Source: Alnus glutinosa
Taxonomy: Eukaryota > Streptophyta > Magnoliopsida > Fagales > Betulaceae
Length of the DNA: 64,000 nt
NCBI RefSeq assembly: GCF_958979055.1
Contig: NC_084888.1
Coordinates: 9,099,501 to 9,163,500 of the forward strand
Direction of reading: 5' to 3'
Numbering within the stretch: the first letter of the stretch is position 1; every line of letters starts with the position of its first letter. A model generated the notes under the pieces. That model had not been told where the DNA came from. It did no database searches and worked only from the letters and a program-made list of their open reading frames with translations. A program made the translations under genes and the position numbers. Below, in pieces: positions 11,098 to 23,805 of this stretch.

Positions 11098-13760
11098 TTA
11101 CAACTTAAGAGCAACAATTGCTTCAGGTTTAAAATCAACCCTGAGACCCAACACTCGCCTAACCTCAGCAGGGGTTAATCTCCAGGTCATAGGTCCTGAG
11201 TTCTCACCCCAGAAATCTAGAATCTCAGAGACCTTCTCCAAGTTAAGGATTGTTGCCATTTGAGTAAGACGAGCGAACTTATCCCTAACAGTCCTCTGAG
11301 TCATGCCGGAAAAATGGCTTACCAATGCCCTTGCATCTCTGTCGAGCTGAAGGCCTCCCAGCTGACTGAATCTTTTCTGCATCATTATCACTTCGAGCCT
11401 CTTAACAATGAAGTCAATGACCAAATGAACATATGAGTCATAGTTGTTGGCAGTCATTAATGGCTGAAGCCATGCCACATTTGTCTCAACAGCATGAAGA
11501 AGTCTCTGCACCCATGGGTCATTCACCTCATTATCTGCATATTCAGCCTCTGATAGCTCGTAGCTGATGGTTGCTACACTATCTAATACCGGACGGATTC
11601 GGGGCGTTACAGTTGCCACAAGCTGTTCCATGCCAGCATTCAGAGCTTGCTTGAAAGTGTTGCACATATCACTCAATTCAGACAAACACGATTTCACTTT
11701 TTCTCTATCAGCTGGTGCAGGGAATATCTGAAAGAAATGATTCAAGTCTATTATGCATGAAAATAGGAATTGTTTTTACCAAGAAGCAAATTAACACTAC
11801 TTGATCATAAGAACCTAAACAGTTGTATAGTCACACCGGATAATGACTATCACATAAATACATAAAAATGTGAAGAAAGAAGCACGAGAGAAGTATAAGG
11901 TATAATAACAAGAGTTTTCACGTAGGGTCTGATTACCTATCAGTAGAATCATCTGGACTAAATAAGATGACTTTTAACAGGAAACCTATTGATTACCATG
12001 GAGCGATGGAACAATTGCTATCATAAGAAATTAGTAAATATTGTTCAGTTGTGCTAAAACAAGACTGAATTTCCAAAATCTTTAATTAATCTCTTTTTCT
12101 ACCATCTAATTTGTTAACGAGGCATAGACTGAATGAATAGTCCTGTTTCAATCGTTCAAACAAAACCACAAGGTAACAACTAACAAAGTATGCCACTCAC
12201 CTCAGCACATTGCTCTTCGATCTCGTGTTTAAGCTTCAGAACATACTCGCTGCTAACATCCATGTTATTCAAAGCCGTGGCAATCTCTGTGCCGGTCTTC
12301 TGCACGCCAACCCCACCCAAGAACAGCCTGGCACCGAGGTTGGGCTCTCTCATCTTCTGCTGCAAAGCTTCATGATACTCGTTGCTCAACAAACTACTCG
12401 CACCGCTCAACACCGCGACCACAGAGCTGATATTGGATGTGGATATGGCTCTCCGCAAGCAACTCTGCAGAACATAGAAGACGTCGTCGACCATGGAAGT
12501 AGTCAAGCTGTCTGGCACGTGCTCGTCAATCCTGATCGCCTTCCTCACGTTCTCCACCATAAAGAAACCCTCAAGAATCACGTAGAACCCGGTAATCTCT
12601 TGCAGAACCTTGCTAAGACTTCCACTCCTGAAGGCCTTTGTGGCCCGCGGAAGCAACTCTGGATCAACGGAGCTCAGGCCCTTAATCTTCAACACCATGA
12701 ATTGGGTATAATCCTCACCCAATTGCATCAAGGATAGAATCTCTTCCAAGTACAATTCGATATCCCTCGGGTCTGGACCTTCTGATCCTCCTCCCACAGC
12801 GAGCAAATTCTTGTTTTGCGCATTGATCTCCGAAGACAGGCGGCTTAACTTCCGGAACTCCATGTACTTCTTCACGATCAACGAACCTCGCGAGTCACAC
12901 TCCTCCTGGAGCTCGCAAATCCCGTAAACGATCCCGTCCTCCCCGCAGAGACCTCTCAGAATCTCGTTGTTCTCTTCAATTGCTAAGACTACGTCCTTGA
13001 ACAGATTCGTCAAGCAGGCGATGAAATTCACTTGGCTGTTCTGGTCATTATGATTCTTGCTTTTTTGCTCCATCAACTCTACCATGTGCTCGAACTCCAG
13101 CCTCGCCCTCATTGCGATCACCTTCTTCAGATAACCAACGTAGACCTGCAGTCCCTCTTCCTCCAATCCCAGCGGCGAATAGATCCGTATGAAGTGCAAG
13201 ATCGTGTTGTGGTCGCGATGATCCACGGCTGCCGAGAGCTTCTTGCGCACGATGCCTTCTAGTTGGTGCTTGGCGGCGAACATTTGGTCCCTCTGATCGG
13301 ATCCGGAGTCCTTGTACTTGGCGTCGATCTGGAGGAAGGTCTGGACGTACTTGGCGGCCGACTCGAAGTCCTCGGTCTCCAGGGCCTTCCTGACACCATC
13401 GATGCAGTTGGAGCGGTCAACAATGGCGTCGATGCGGAGGAGGGTGGAGTTGACGCGGGACTGTGCAAGGTCGAGCTCACGGACCTTGCGGCTGACCTGG
13501 TCGGCCAGGTCGCAGGTGGACGACACGTTGGCCAGCATGTGCTGGGAGTCCGCAGCCACGATGTCAAGGACCTCAGCGGACTTCTGGAGGTGGACGAGCT
13601 GCTTGTCAAGGTCGGAGCGCTGCGAGAGGAGGTTGTCCAGGTCCAGGTCCAGGGCCCGCTGGTACGCTATGCACTCGTGGAGGAGCCGGGTCATGGCCCC
13701 CACGTCTGTCAGGCTCCGAATGTGCTCCAGCGCCTCCGCCGACCCAAAATTCATCGACAT
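11098..13760 (-). CDS. COG4: Conserved oligomeric Golgi complex subunit 4
   Basis: Subunit of the COG complex, which tethers vesicles in retrograde traffic at the Golgi. There are two coding exons on the minus strand, 13760-12201 and 11727-11098, joined in frame to 729 residues, close to the known plant length. Diagnostic stretches include RSLTDVGAMTRLLHECIAYQ near the N-terminus, KYVQTFLQIDAKYKDSGSDQ in the helical middle, and LTPAEVRRVLGLRVDFKPEA at the C-terminus. The intron at 11728-12200 has GT-AG ends. The start is uncertain. I chose ATG at 13760 (MSMNFGSAEALEH), but the frame stays open to 13889, with another ATG at 13829 and a possible splice acceptor just after it, so a short upstream coding exon may exist. 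Exon 1 is GC-rich, which creates long but meaningless antisense open frames. Confidence 0.95.
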
Positions 13761-15654
13761 CGAGGAGTTCGTTCCGTCGTAGTTGTCCAACGTACAATAC
13801 CAACTTCGAGCAATAATATCACCTGACATAACATGTAAGGACACCTTAGACAATAGCAACAATGGAATATCAACTTTGCAAGTATGCATAAAAATCTAAA
13901 ACTAACATGAAGTAAATATTGATTTCAACCATCAACCCTTAGTTTCAACCTTTTCAAAGCTTAATATTGATTTCAAAAAGGCATTGCTGTTAAGGAACTT
14001 AGCCTTAATGAACAAACATAATCCATTTAATCAAGCACAAGAAAAGAGGCATACCCTTAACACCATTCAAAAGATCCAAAGACCTATATAGTTTCCAGAC
14101 ATCTACCATCCACAAAACAAAAACTCAAGCTCAAATCAGAAAAACAAAGCAGTTATCACAACACCATTTTGTGCAAACAAAGGAAATTGAAGGACTACTA
14201 CAGTAAGTAGAAACTCCAAGATCTGAGAGTTCATTTGACCAATATATATGATACACATTAAATTTTAGAAAAATCAAAGAAACAAGGCATACCCATATCA
14301 GCATTTTGATAGAAGTTACTCTAGACAGAATAATTAAGCATTCGTTTAATATTCTGTCTAGAGTATTTTCTTGGCAATCCTAATGTCAATATCTTTTTTC
14401 AAAATACATCAATGTATCAGCCTATGTAGAAGTCATATTCTCCCTCTTTATATTGATACCCGATAGGTCCATAATTTTACTTCAGGAGTTGCTAGAGGAA
14501 GTGGGTTGCAGAATATAGGCAGGACAAAAACCCACTGCCAATATTCATTCAAAAAATTCAAATTAACACCTACCCATACCGAGAAATCAAGAAAAACCCA
14601 CGAACATATCTGTGGAATTCTTGGATCTTGGTCACTAAAATAACACATGTTTAGAGCAAGTAACACCAATCCAAGGAAAAAATTTGTTGTTTCTAAAAAT
14701 CTGTAACACCAATCCAAGAATTGCCAAGAAATTTTTCAACCGTACAGAAATCTCCAATCAACAATCCAACCAAGCACAATATCCAACCAATCAGCTTTTA
14801 AAACAGTTTCCTTAGGTTTCACGGAAAAACCAAACAAAGTTCCTTAGGTTTCATGGCAAAACTTACATAAAAGTAGTGACAGAATAAGTAGCAAGACTCC
14901 TGAGCAAGAGTAGAGTATTAGAAGCTTGCACCGATGGGGATACACAGGAAACAAGCAAATTGCTAGTGTCAGCACAAGCGAGAAAAATGAGAGAAGAGTC
15001 TGCCAAAGTGGTCGCCGTTTTACAAATGTCCACGCAAAAAAGGCATCATTTTCAGAAAATACTTGATCCTGCAAAATAGAGTCAAATATTGATACTCGGC
15101 CTAAAGAAACAACTACAAACATCTCATTCTCAGGTCATGCAAAATTCTAAAAAGCACAGGCGGGTTTTAGAATATTTTCCCTAAAAATAAACACCCGGTC
15201 GTTGAGCGGCGTCAGAGATCCGGTCGGTGAGCGGGTTCGAGAGAGAGATGGGCGTCAGGATCTGTCGGAGATCCGGTCCGGTCGGTAGGCCTGTCTCTGT
15301 TGGGTTCGAGAGAGAGAGACCTGGGCGTCGGAGATCCGGTCGGTGGGCCGGTCTGCTGGTTGAGAGAGAGAGAGAGAGAGCGTCGTCGGCGTCGGATTTC
15401 CGGTCGGTGGGGGAGGGCACGGTGGAGAGGGGGAGATTTGGGAAATGGGGGGAAATTTTGGAGTGAATCTGATTTCCTGTTCCTCGACCCACCCGTGTTT
15501 TCTAGTATTTTACTCAGAAAATTATGCTATTTATAACGACCCGATTTTGTTTTGGAGCTCCGACCCGGTTTAAAAAAAACAACTGCTAATAGTGCTACTC
15601 TCTATTTTCCAATCTGATCCAAATTGAACGGGTGGGTATCACCGTGACAAAGCT
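13761..15654. other. Divergent upstream region between COG4 and the RRM gene
   Basis: About 1.9 kb separates the COG4 start (-) and the RRM start (+). The part next to COG4 (13890-15180) is AT-rich and could hold a COG4 leader intron. The part at 15190-15480 is GC-rich with GA-tract repeats and could be a leader exon of either gene or a shared promoter. No open frame here looks conserved. Confidence 0.45.
15194..15405. repeat. GC-rich degenerate tandem repeat with GA tracts
   Basis: Three to four imperfect copies of a unit built from GTCGGAGATCCGGTCGGT followed by a GGTTCGAGAGAGAGAG-type tract. The longest pure GA run is at 15362-15380. The unit lies 250-460 bp upstream of the RRM start codon. 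Confidence 0.6.
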
Positions 15655-17164
15655 ATGGCGAGCACTTGCATCGTTGGTTTATTAACCCCGTCATCCTCTA
15701 AATCTTTGGTTTCCAGCAGAGCCGGAGCTAGTGGTGGTGCGGTGAAACGGTTCGTTTCGTGTTCGTGCTCTTTGTTCCCTTCCTCCAACGAGTTCGGCTA
15801 CCAGGGGATCTCGTGCTCTTCGGCGTTGGGGCCTATTGCCAGAGCTAGGTTTTCGGGAGTTTTGGGCGTTGTGGGCGAAGAGGACACAGTGGTTGCGGAG
15901 GGGAGTAATGCTAATGTGGACTACAAGAACGACGGCGTCTTGGGGCAGGAATGTAAGACGCGGACCCGACCATGTGAGCTCTACGTGTGTAATCTCCCCA
16001 CGAGTTGCGGCATTGCAGAGCTGCTTGAAATGCTTAAGCCTTTTGGAACTGTACTATCTGTCGAGGTACGACTTGCTTCATACTGTGTGAGCAGATAATG
16101 AAAGATGATTTGAGTAAATTTCGTCTCTGCCTTGATCGAGGCTTTTGTGTATTATTTATATTTTGATTATCTTGATCTTCTATATCCGATTGCATCATTA
16201 TCTTGTTGAGTTGAGTTTGTTTTAGCAACATTATCTTCAATACATACCAATTAGTTCCTACTAGAATGTAAAGTAGACTTTAGGTTAGACAAATACATAC
16301 TTGGAATAACTCAGCAGAAATTTGGAAAAATTTGTCCTGATTCATGGAGAGGATGACTTTTCTTAGTCATTTCTTTTAGCAGTTTAAATGATCTTTAATG
16401 TTGAATTGAGGATTTGGAGATAGTGAGATCTCTATTATTTAAAAAAGAAAGGAAAATTAATTTTTGAGAATAGGAGGCATGGAAATGTAATGGATATTTT
16501 ATGCAGTGCTAATTTGGTTGCAGATTTCCCGGAATGCTGAGACAGGTGTAAGTCGGGGATGCGGTTTCGTGACAATGAGTTCAGTAAATGCAGCAAAACT
16601 TGCAATTGCTGCGCTGGATGGATCTGTCAGTGTGAATTGAAACTAGTTACCCTCTATATTGATTTAATTCTTCTCTTTGTATCTCCTCTGAAATTGATCA
16701 CTCTTTTTATGTGAAGGATGTTGGCGGCCGAGAAATGCGGGTTACATTTTCGGTTGATATGAATCCTAGGAGGAGGAATTCTGAGGCATTGAATTCAGTG
16801 CCCAATAAAGAGATAGTATATGAAAGTTCTCACAAGCTATATGTGGGCAATCTTCCCCGCGATGTTAAACCTGAAAATTTGAGGAATCATTTTAGTCAAT
16901 TTGGGACTTTGGTTAGTGCAAGAGTGTTGCATGATCGAAAAGCAGGAAAAAACCGTTGTTATGGGTTTCTCTCCTTTTCTTCAGCTGCAGAACGTGATGC
17001 AGCTATATCTTTAAGTGGAACAGTTGAGTTCTCTTCCACCACGACTGAATCTTTTTTCTTTTTCATGTCATTTTGTGTCTCTCTTACCTACTTCATCTTA
17101 CTTGTAGGAGTTCCTTGGTAGAACAATAGTAGTTAGACAAGGCGTGGAAAGGACCAAGCCCTAA
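15655..17164 (+). CDS. Chloroplast ribonucleoprotein-like protein with two RRM domains
   Basis: Predicted plastid RNA-binding protein of the cpRNP type (33 kDa ribonucleoprotein-like), a group that binds plastid transcripts and affects their stability and editing. Exons 15655-16065, 16524-16625, 16717-17022 and 17108-17164 join in frame to 291 residues. The first 60-80 residues are Ser/Ala/Arg-rich, a plausible transit peptide. RRM1 (about residues 108-185) has RNP2 LYVCNL and RNP1 RGCGFVTM; RRM2 (about 210-285) has RNP2 LYVGNL and RNP1 RCYGFLSF. Cysteine replaces the usual first aromatic of RNP1 in RRM1, which may weaken RNA stacking there. The donor after exon 3 (GTTGAG) is weak but the join restores a normal RRM beta-4 (EFLGRTIVVRQ). 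It looks orthologous to Arabidopsis At1g01080, which from memory lies next to the plastid PDH E1-alpha gene. Confidence 0.9.
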
Positions 17165-18117
17165 CTGAAGTTTTGGTTGCTGCATACATGCTATATTGAG
17201 GTTTCTTCTGTTCATTAGAAATTGGATAGTTTGGAGCACTCTTTGTCAGTGAGATATTTAGGCAGGACAGGTAAGTCTCCCAATACGCACCAAATTCAAA
17301 GTTTGGATAATCTTTAAAGTTTGTTGTATGTCAACTTCACATTATCAATGCCAATGGGTTATTCTGGAGATAGTGGTTGGTCTATTTGAGTGAATTTTAG
17401 CCCGCAAACTAGCTTGACTAGTGGTGTATGGGGATTATCATGTTGTCATATATCTTACAATGATGGCTTGGTTACTGGACTACCACTGATTCTGAGCTGA
17501 ATGTATCTTCTTCTTCTTTTTTGGCAAGTTTCTTCTTATGTGCTACTTATGGCAATTTCAATGTTTGAAGTGGACTTCTGCTGGCACTAGTATGTAGATA
17601 GAGTCACAGAAATGTGAGTATTGCTATTTGTAGTTATATTTATTTGAGTTTACTGGTTATTGGTTTAGTTCAACCTTCAAACTTAAAAAGGCAAACGTAT
17701 TCAAATCATGACTATTTTCCATATTTAATGGCTTAATTCAGGCAGGGTTATCTCGCTCTTGAAGTTGATTTTAATTGCTGATGGACCATGGATGCATCAC
17801 ATAGCAGAACAGTTAGTGCCACCTGATATTGATTTCAAAATTCTTGATTTTTGTTTGTGAGGTTAAATGAATCTCAGCTGCTCAACTTCCTACAAATGAT
17901 CAACCTAGTAGTCTAAATTCTTCATTGTTCAGTTTGGCATTCTTAAAATTAGACTAAAGCTAGGATAAAACTCGATCTTAAAGTCAGACTGTAGTCTTTC
18001 CTTTCTACTTATACTATAGTTCTAGAAATTTAGCTGAATAAACAAAGTGCTGAGAATCTTTTTGTATTAGATGGGTTGGCTGTAGATGATGACATGATGT
18101 TGGCATCAACTGTGAAT
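17165..18117. other. RRM gene 3' UTR and flank
   Basis: AT-rich downstream sequence with no conserved frame, RNA gene or clear transposon termini. Confidence 0.4.
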
Positions 18118-18515
18118 GGTTTTCTTTAATTTTTGGTGATTTGTGAGTTTGATTGCTTCTACGTAACCTTGTTACTGAAAAAATGTATGCTTCCAACAAT
18201 GCACACTAATGAGAATCAATTTGTTGTAAATAATCCAATTCCTTTTGTGTGGCTTGTCTCTATGACAGCATTTCCTTACAATTAAGATTTGCAGTCCAAG
18301 ATTAAGAAAGGGTTTCATTAATTTTTGGTGATTGTCTTTGTTAGTTTGATTGCTTTTACATAACCTTGTTACTGAAAAGAATTTATGCTTCCAACAATGC
18401 ACAATAATGAGAATCAATTTTTAGTGTTGTTAAACCAACCTTGTGTGGCTTGTCTCTATTATTGCATTTGCCTTCCAACAATGCACACTAACCTTGTGTG
18501 GCTTGTCTATAACAC
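18118..18515. repeat. Diverged tandem duplication, period about 192 bp
   Basis: Two adjacent copies share TTAATTTTTGGTGATT, TTTGATTGCTT, AACCTTGTTACTGAAAA, ATGCTTCCAACAATGCACA and TGTGTGGCTTGTCTCTAT in the same order. The shared TTTTGGTGAT word is at 18131 and 18323. A short third piece (CTTCCAACAATGCACACTAA onward) is at 18472-18510. No coding potential is apparent. Confidence 0.65.
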
Positions 18516-18539
18516 TAATAATAATAATTGAAAACGGTG

Positions 18540-21500
18540 TATTTGGAAGGCAAAAACCAAAACCGGTGGTTGTTTAGAGCTCAAACCCTAATCCTTTCAC
18601 TTTCTGACATTTTCCACCAAAACCTCCACCAGCCTGAACATATGTTGCAATTACTCCATCTTAAACCACAAAAACTAACTTCGGATTTCAGACGTTGTGA
18701 CTGAGAATTATAAAAATGCACCCGCCTTTTCTTTGTTCTTCCAAAACTATTCTACGAGGATAAATATCACTTGCTCCCAGCTCCTTTCTATAGGTGGTTT
18801 TATAAAAACGGGCTCGGTGAGAGGCATGGGAAGATCTTGAATCTTGATAGATACCATATAGAATGAAAAATAGCGTGAAGTGAGAGAGTAGATGTAGAGA
18901 TTATTAGAAAGTATTAGAGATATTGGGTATGTTATATAATGTTTTCCCGCATTTACACGAATTTAGTGATTTTGGGTTGGAATGGAAAAGAATCCTTGAA
19001 GAAGATAGAAGATATCTATAGACAACATTTGATCCCTTGGGTAGATAGATGATTGTAGTGATCATCTATCTTCCACACTGATTGCCCAAGAAAAAAGAAA
19101 AAAGAAAAAAAAAACTTCCACAACTGGTTGTGGAATAGAGTCAATAGACTCAACTGGTTGCCGCGTCTTCCATTGTTTGTTACCTTTTTCTGCTGTGGTG
19201 ATTTTCTAAGCACAATTTTTAGCATACAAATTTCTCGATAGAGATGAGTTTATGGCAGATCAATTTGTCTTTCTTCTCAATGTCTTTTATTGATGGGTTT
19301 CTAGCATATCATTTGATAGTTTATATTGAAAAATAATTTGCTAAGAATTACAAAATAAAGATAATACTGGAAATACTGTCGTCGAGCATAATTTGAAGGA
19401 TGAAAAATGCCAAATGACCTTAAATAACACATAGTGCGGGGTGAATATGTGTTTTCCAACAATCACATACAATCAATTCAAATTTTGCAACCAAACAATT
19501 TCACCATAATCCAGCAAAGCATTTAATAAAATAATTGATGAACAAGCAGAAACTTTTTGAAAAATTCTTCAATAGTAAAACCATAAGGGCAGGCAACGCT
19601 AGAAAACTTATTCACTATAGAAGAAAAATTACAATCAAGTTATATTTACAAAACCTTTGTAGTAAAAACTTGATGTGTACTCAATAAACAACTCATTTGT
19701 CTTCTACCACAGTAACTCAAGAACTCTGGCTTTTTTCTACAAAGCTTTCTCTACGACTTTGGTGGCTAAATGTTTTGATTTATGTGGTTTAATGGAATCA
19801 ATGAGAGGTTACAAAATTAATGCATGGGGGGTGATAAAGTCACTCTCTAAGAACACAAAATAAAAGCCTTATGGTCTTAAAAAAATCATGGCTTATAATA
19901 CTTATATAGACTTTGAGAAAACTGAGGTTTAATGTGCAAGTTGGTTAAAGAGAAACATTGTTTGAGGCTGTCACGTAAGAACGTGTGCTAGGGTTTCATA
20001 ATTCATCGCATGCGACGTTCAAACAAGGCTCGAACATCGTTGTGACTGAGTGTCTCAAATCTGATTTGATGCTCATCATGTTCAAATTGGTTTCGAACTT
20101 GCACGTGATCGAAGCTCTTGATAACTATTTGTAAAACAATGTAATTTTTTCTCGTTCGGACCTAGTGCGATCTCCCTTACTATCAATCCTTTTGGAAGCT
20201 TGAAATTTTATGTCTTGAAGTCTTATATTCAAACGGCTTGCAATCGTGACTGCAATCAATTTTATAATTTCATTCGAACACCTTACGAACAGTTTTGAGA
20301 TTAGAGCATTCTCCCTTGAATTCATGAACCTTGTAGAAATTGTCACGTTCAAACGCCTTTCAATTAAAGTTGCAAATGGTAGCTTCTTTTTTGAACTTCA
20401 ACTTAAAAATATCCGTCTTTAGATATTTCTTGTGTTCTATATCTGACCTAGAATGACTCTTTGGTGTAGGGGCAGAGCTAGCATCACCAATTTTGGGGAG
20501 GGAGGGCCAAATTGAAAGAAAAAAAATGGAGGGACAAAATTGGAAAAAAAAAAATTAAATAAGGATAAAATTTTTAATTTTTAATTTTTTTTTGGGGGGG
20601 GGAAGAGCATTGGAGCTTTGGGTGCCAGGCCCAAACTCCTTAGTGGCTCCACTACTACTTCGGTGCGGCCAAGTTGGAGCCCATTCGATAATATTCGAGG
20701 AAAAAGATGATCACAAAGAAAAAAATAAATGCACTTGTGTTTATGAATCTCAAATTACGAGTCACGTGTCCGAGCTGTCACAACGGGCAGTCTCAACCTC
20801 ACCATCAAAGCTAATCAACGATCTCGATAAGTGGGTAAAAATGAGCCACTTGTCTTCATTTCTTGGGTGGATGACCTCACCTGCCTATTAAAATATTAAT
20901 TCTAAGTTGGCTATGGGCCGTCTATAGGGAATCAAGCCGTGGATCCATTTGAGAGGAGAGACGTCGCTCATTGACAACGAAAGTCTCCGACTGATATTCG
21001 GAATATATATTGTTTTACTTAGAAAGGCCATTTATAAGTAGACCAATAAATGGATATAAGACAAATAATAATATAATTGCTTCAGCATAAAACTATCTCA
21101 ATTAAAGTGAAATTTTTTGTTCAATTAGAGAATGGGGGACTAAAAGATTTTAGGAGTGGGTAAAGACTCATCCACTTGATTTTTTATCCATACAGGTTGG
21201 TTTCTAACAAAAATTGTACATATGAAATTTTGAATTTTCAACTTAAATCAAGTTAGGAACCTAGGTGGATTTTTCCGATATAGTCTTACTTGACCCGACT
21301 CTTTTAATGGTTTTTTTAAAAAAAAAAAAAATTATAATTGCAAGATTCGTTTTCTTTGTGTCTCTTTTGAATCCTCTCTCGAAATTTGTTTTTGAGCATC
21401 TTCTTAGCCCTTTGGTATTCAACGTCTTTATATCTGATAAAGACGAGGCATCTATGTCTCAATCTTTATCAGACGAAAATTTATGATATCTTCATTTGTG

Positions 21501-21984
21501 ATCATCTTTTGTCATTCTGACTTTCTAGAAGTGGAGGCGGCTCAAAAACCACTTTCATCGTAAATGTGTTTGAGATTTTACCAAATATTTTAACTTTGGC
21601 GGACGCAAGAGTCCAAAAAAAATATTTACTGCTATGTCAAAGTCCGTGCACATATCCTAATAAAATGTCTAAACTTTACTCGACTAAGACTTATTTCATT
21701 TAAATTGTAATCTATTAACGTAATTCGGTAAATTAAGTTTTGCTTCTTATTATTCTTATACCTATGATTATTATGATTTTTTATATATCTGTTTTACTTT
21801 TAAGATATATATACTTGATTTTTGAAATGATTGAATAGACTGGAACGTGTAAGGGTAGCGTGTATTATTTGACTCATGTTGATTAAGAACAGCATAACCT
21901 TTTTATTAAATATTTTTCTTTTCAGAATGCTTTTTTGTTTTCAAACAAGAAAAGCATAACTGAGTAACACATGGCCTTACACTC
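18540..21984. other. Gene-free intergenic region
   Basis: About 3.4 kb with no supported gene. A segment at 19980-20390 is rich in TTCGAAC-like words and resembles in style the stretch at 60000-60260. The part around 20466-20660 (GGGGCAGAGCTAGCATCACC, then purine-rich lines) looks like a decayed transposon end. Neither could be delimited. Confidence 0.4.
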
Positions 21985-21987
21985 TTA

Positions 21988-22674
21988 TGCTCCGTTTGTT
22001 ACGACGTTAAAAAATTTTCGTTGTAAAATAATTTTAGAAAAATCATTTTTTTGAAAAATGTTTTTCTCTAGAAGTATTTTTTTGTGTTTGGCGCGTACGG
22101 AAAATCACAAATATTTTTAATATTTTTATTCAATCATATTAACCTATAAAAATCAATTTTTATTCAAAACATATAAATATTAATGAAAAATAATATAAAA
22201 ATTACTAAAGACGAGATTCCGTCACTGACCGATAGGATTTCAGCCACTTTTACCGAATTCCGCCATTCCGGCTACTATAGCCAAAATTCAAGATAAAGGC
22301 CGAAATCTGAACAGTTTCTTCGGAATTTGGGTTGGCCGGAATATGGTCGCCGGAATCTGGGCTGACCAGATTCCGACGACGATGGCCGGATTCTATCGCA
22401 AGATTCTAGCGACATTGCCCGGATGCTGTCGGATTTTGGTACCATCGAGATTTAGGTGATAGTCGACTGCTTCAAGTGAAAGTTGACTGTGTCGTTTAAT
22501 AGAGGTTGAATGCGTCTGGCATTTTCGGAAAATGATTTACGCTTTTAAAAGGCATAAATCATTTTCCTAAATATTTTTTGTCAAACAGAAATTATTTTCT
22601 GGTTGACTATTATTTTCGTCCCTACCAAACACCGAAAAATGCCGAAATCATTTTACGCCGAAACAAACAGAGCA
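21988..22674. mobile_element. Non-autonomous TIR element, TTA target duplication, copy 1 (PIF/Harbinger-like?)
   Basis: The left end TGCTCCGTTTGTTACGACGT and the right end GGCGTAAAAT... read backwards (TGCTCTGTTTGTTTCGGCGT) match as inverted repeats of at least 60 bp. TTA flanks it on both sides (21985-21987 and 22675-22677). The core (22200-22460) is rich in CCGGAAT/ATTCCGGC words. No transposase is coded. A second copy is at 24450-25085. The 3-bp TTA duplication fits PIF/Harbinger; the superfamily is inferred. Confidence 0.75.
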
Positions 22675-22681
22675 TTAAGAG

Positions 22682-23805
22682 AAATGCTACCTTATAAACC
22701 ACGATTTCATTGTCATTCTACTTGGTTTCTACATGGCATTTTAATTTTTTCTTCCTTTCTTTGAAATCCCAACGTGTTTTGCCTCTCCCTCTTCCCCTTC
22801 TCTCTCTCTTCTTCTCTCTTTGTTCTTCTTGCTAAAAAAAGAGAAAATTTCTCTTTTCTCGACGGAATCTCTGTTGGATCTCGCCGAAAAATCTCTCTCT
22901 ATCTTTCTCTCTCTCTCTCGGGCCGTCCGGCCTTCTTCGCGGGTGCCGACTCAATAATCAATTTTCAAGAGGCATGTATCACCGGTTCCCAGCTTCGAAA
23001 AATCTCTCCCTTGAATTCTGTGCATGTCTTGATAGATGTCCAATTGGAAGAGGCATGCTTTCTTTCTTTCTTTCAAGGATGTTGTAGTTAATTCTCTTTA
23101 AACCAATTGACATGACTTTTGCACTAAGGGATTGAATGCAATCGAAACAGTAGAGTTGTTTCTTAACTATTTTGAACCAAATGAGTTTAAAGAATTTGAA
23201 AGACTGCTAAAAGTTCTTTTAAGATTCGTGAGAGTAATTGTGTCTAAGTGGTATCACTGTGTACGGGATAATAAAGGTGATGTTGATCTACCCCTGCAAT
23301 TTATATGAGAAAAATGATATAATCAATTGACCTACCCCAAAATAGTGTCAACTAACAAAAAAAATACACATGAATAATCAATTGTCCCCATGAATATGAA
23401 TGAAATTGGTTGGGGAAGTTTACAAGTTCTCCACATTTGAACCAATCAATTAGAGTTGCTCTTCTTCACTCCTTTGTTATGCATTTCTTGGGGGCAAAAA
23501 ATTATGTCTCCAGTGTTTCCGGCGAGATCCGATAGAGAGATTTCATCCAAAGATAAATTTTTTTGTGAGAGTCGAGAGAAGGATTTCAGAGAGAGATTTT
23601 CCCGGAAGATCCGGAAGAGATTCCTTCGAGATAAGGACGATTGGCCGGCTAGAGAGAGAGAGGGGGGAGAGTGAGAGGCCAAACATTTGGGATTCCCCTC
23701 CCAACACATTTGGAATTCCAAAGAAAGAAAGAAAAAATCAAAATCAAAATGCCACGTAAGACTGTGTGGAATGGCAGTTGAATGGTGGTATATAAGGTAG
23801 CATTT
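22682..23805. mobile_element. Long-TIR element with unidentified internal sequence (Mutator-like?)
   Basis: Arms of roughly 250-270 bp are reverse complements: left AAATGCTACCTTATAAACCA onward, right ending GGTGGTATATAAGGTAGCAT. Both arms carry CTTTCTTTG, GTTTGCCTCTC-like words and long CT/GA tracts, and both carry GGATCTCGCCG near their inner ends. The flanks ATTAAGAG and ATTAGTAG are a weak 6-of-8 target duplication. The 560-bp interior (22930-23490) is not similar to the arms, and I do not recognise it; its open frames are short. Confidence 0.7.

Noticed and set aside
13263-13826. Long plus-strand open frames (156-187 codons) opposite COG4 exon 1
   Set aside because: They are antisense readings of the GC-rich COG4 coding exon, with no recognisable domain.
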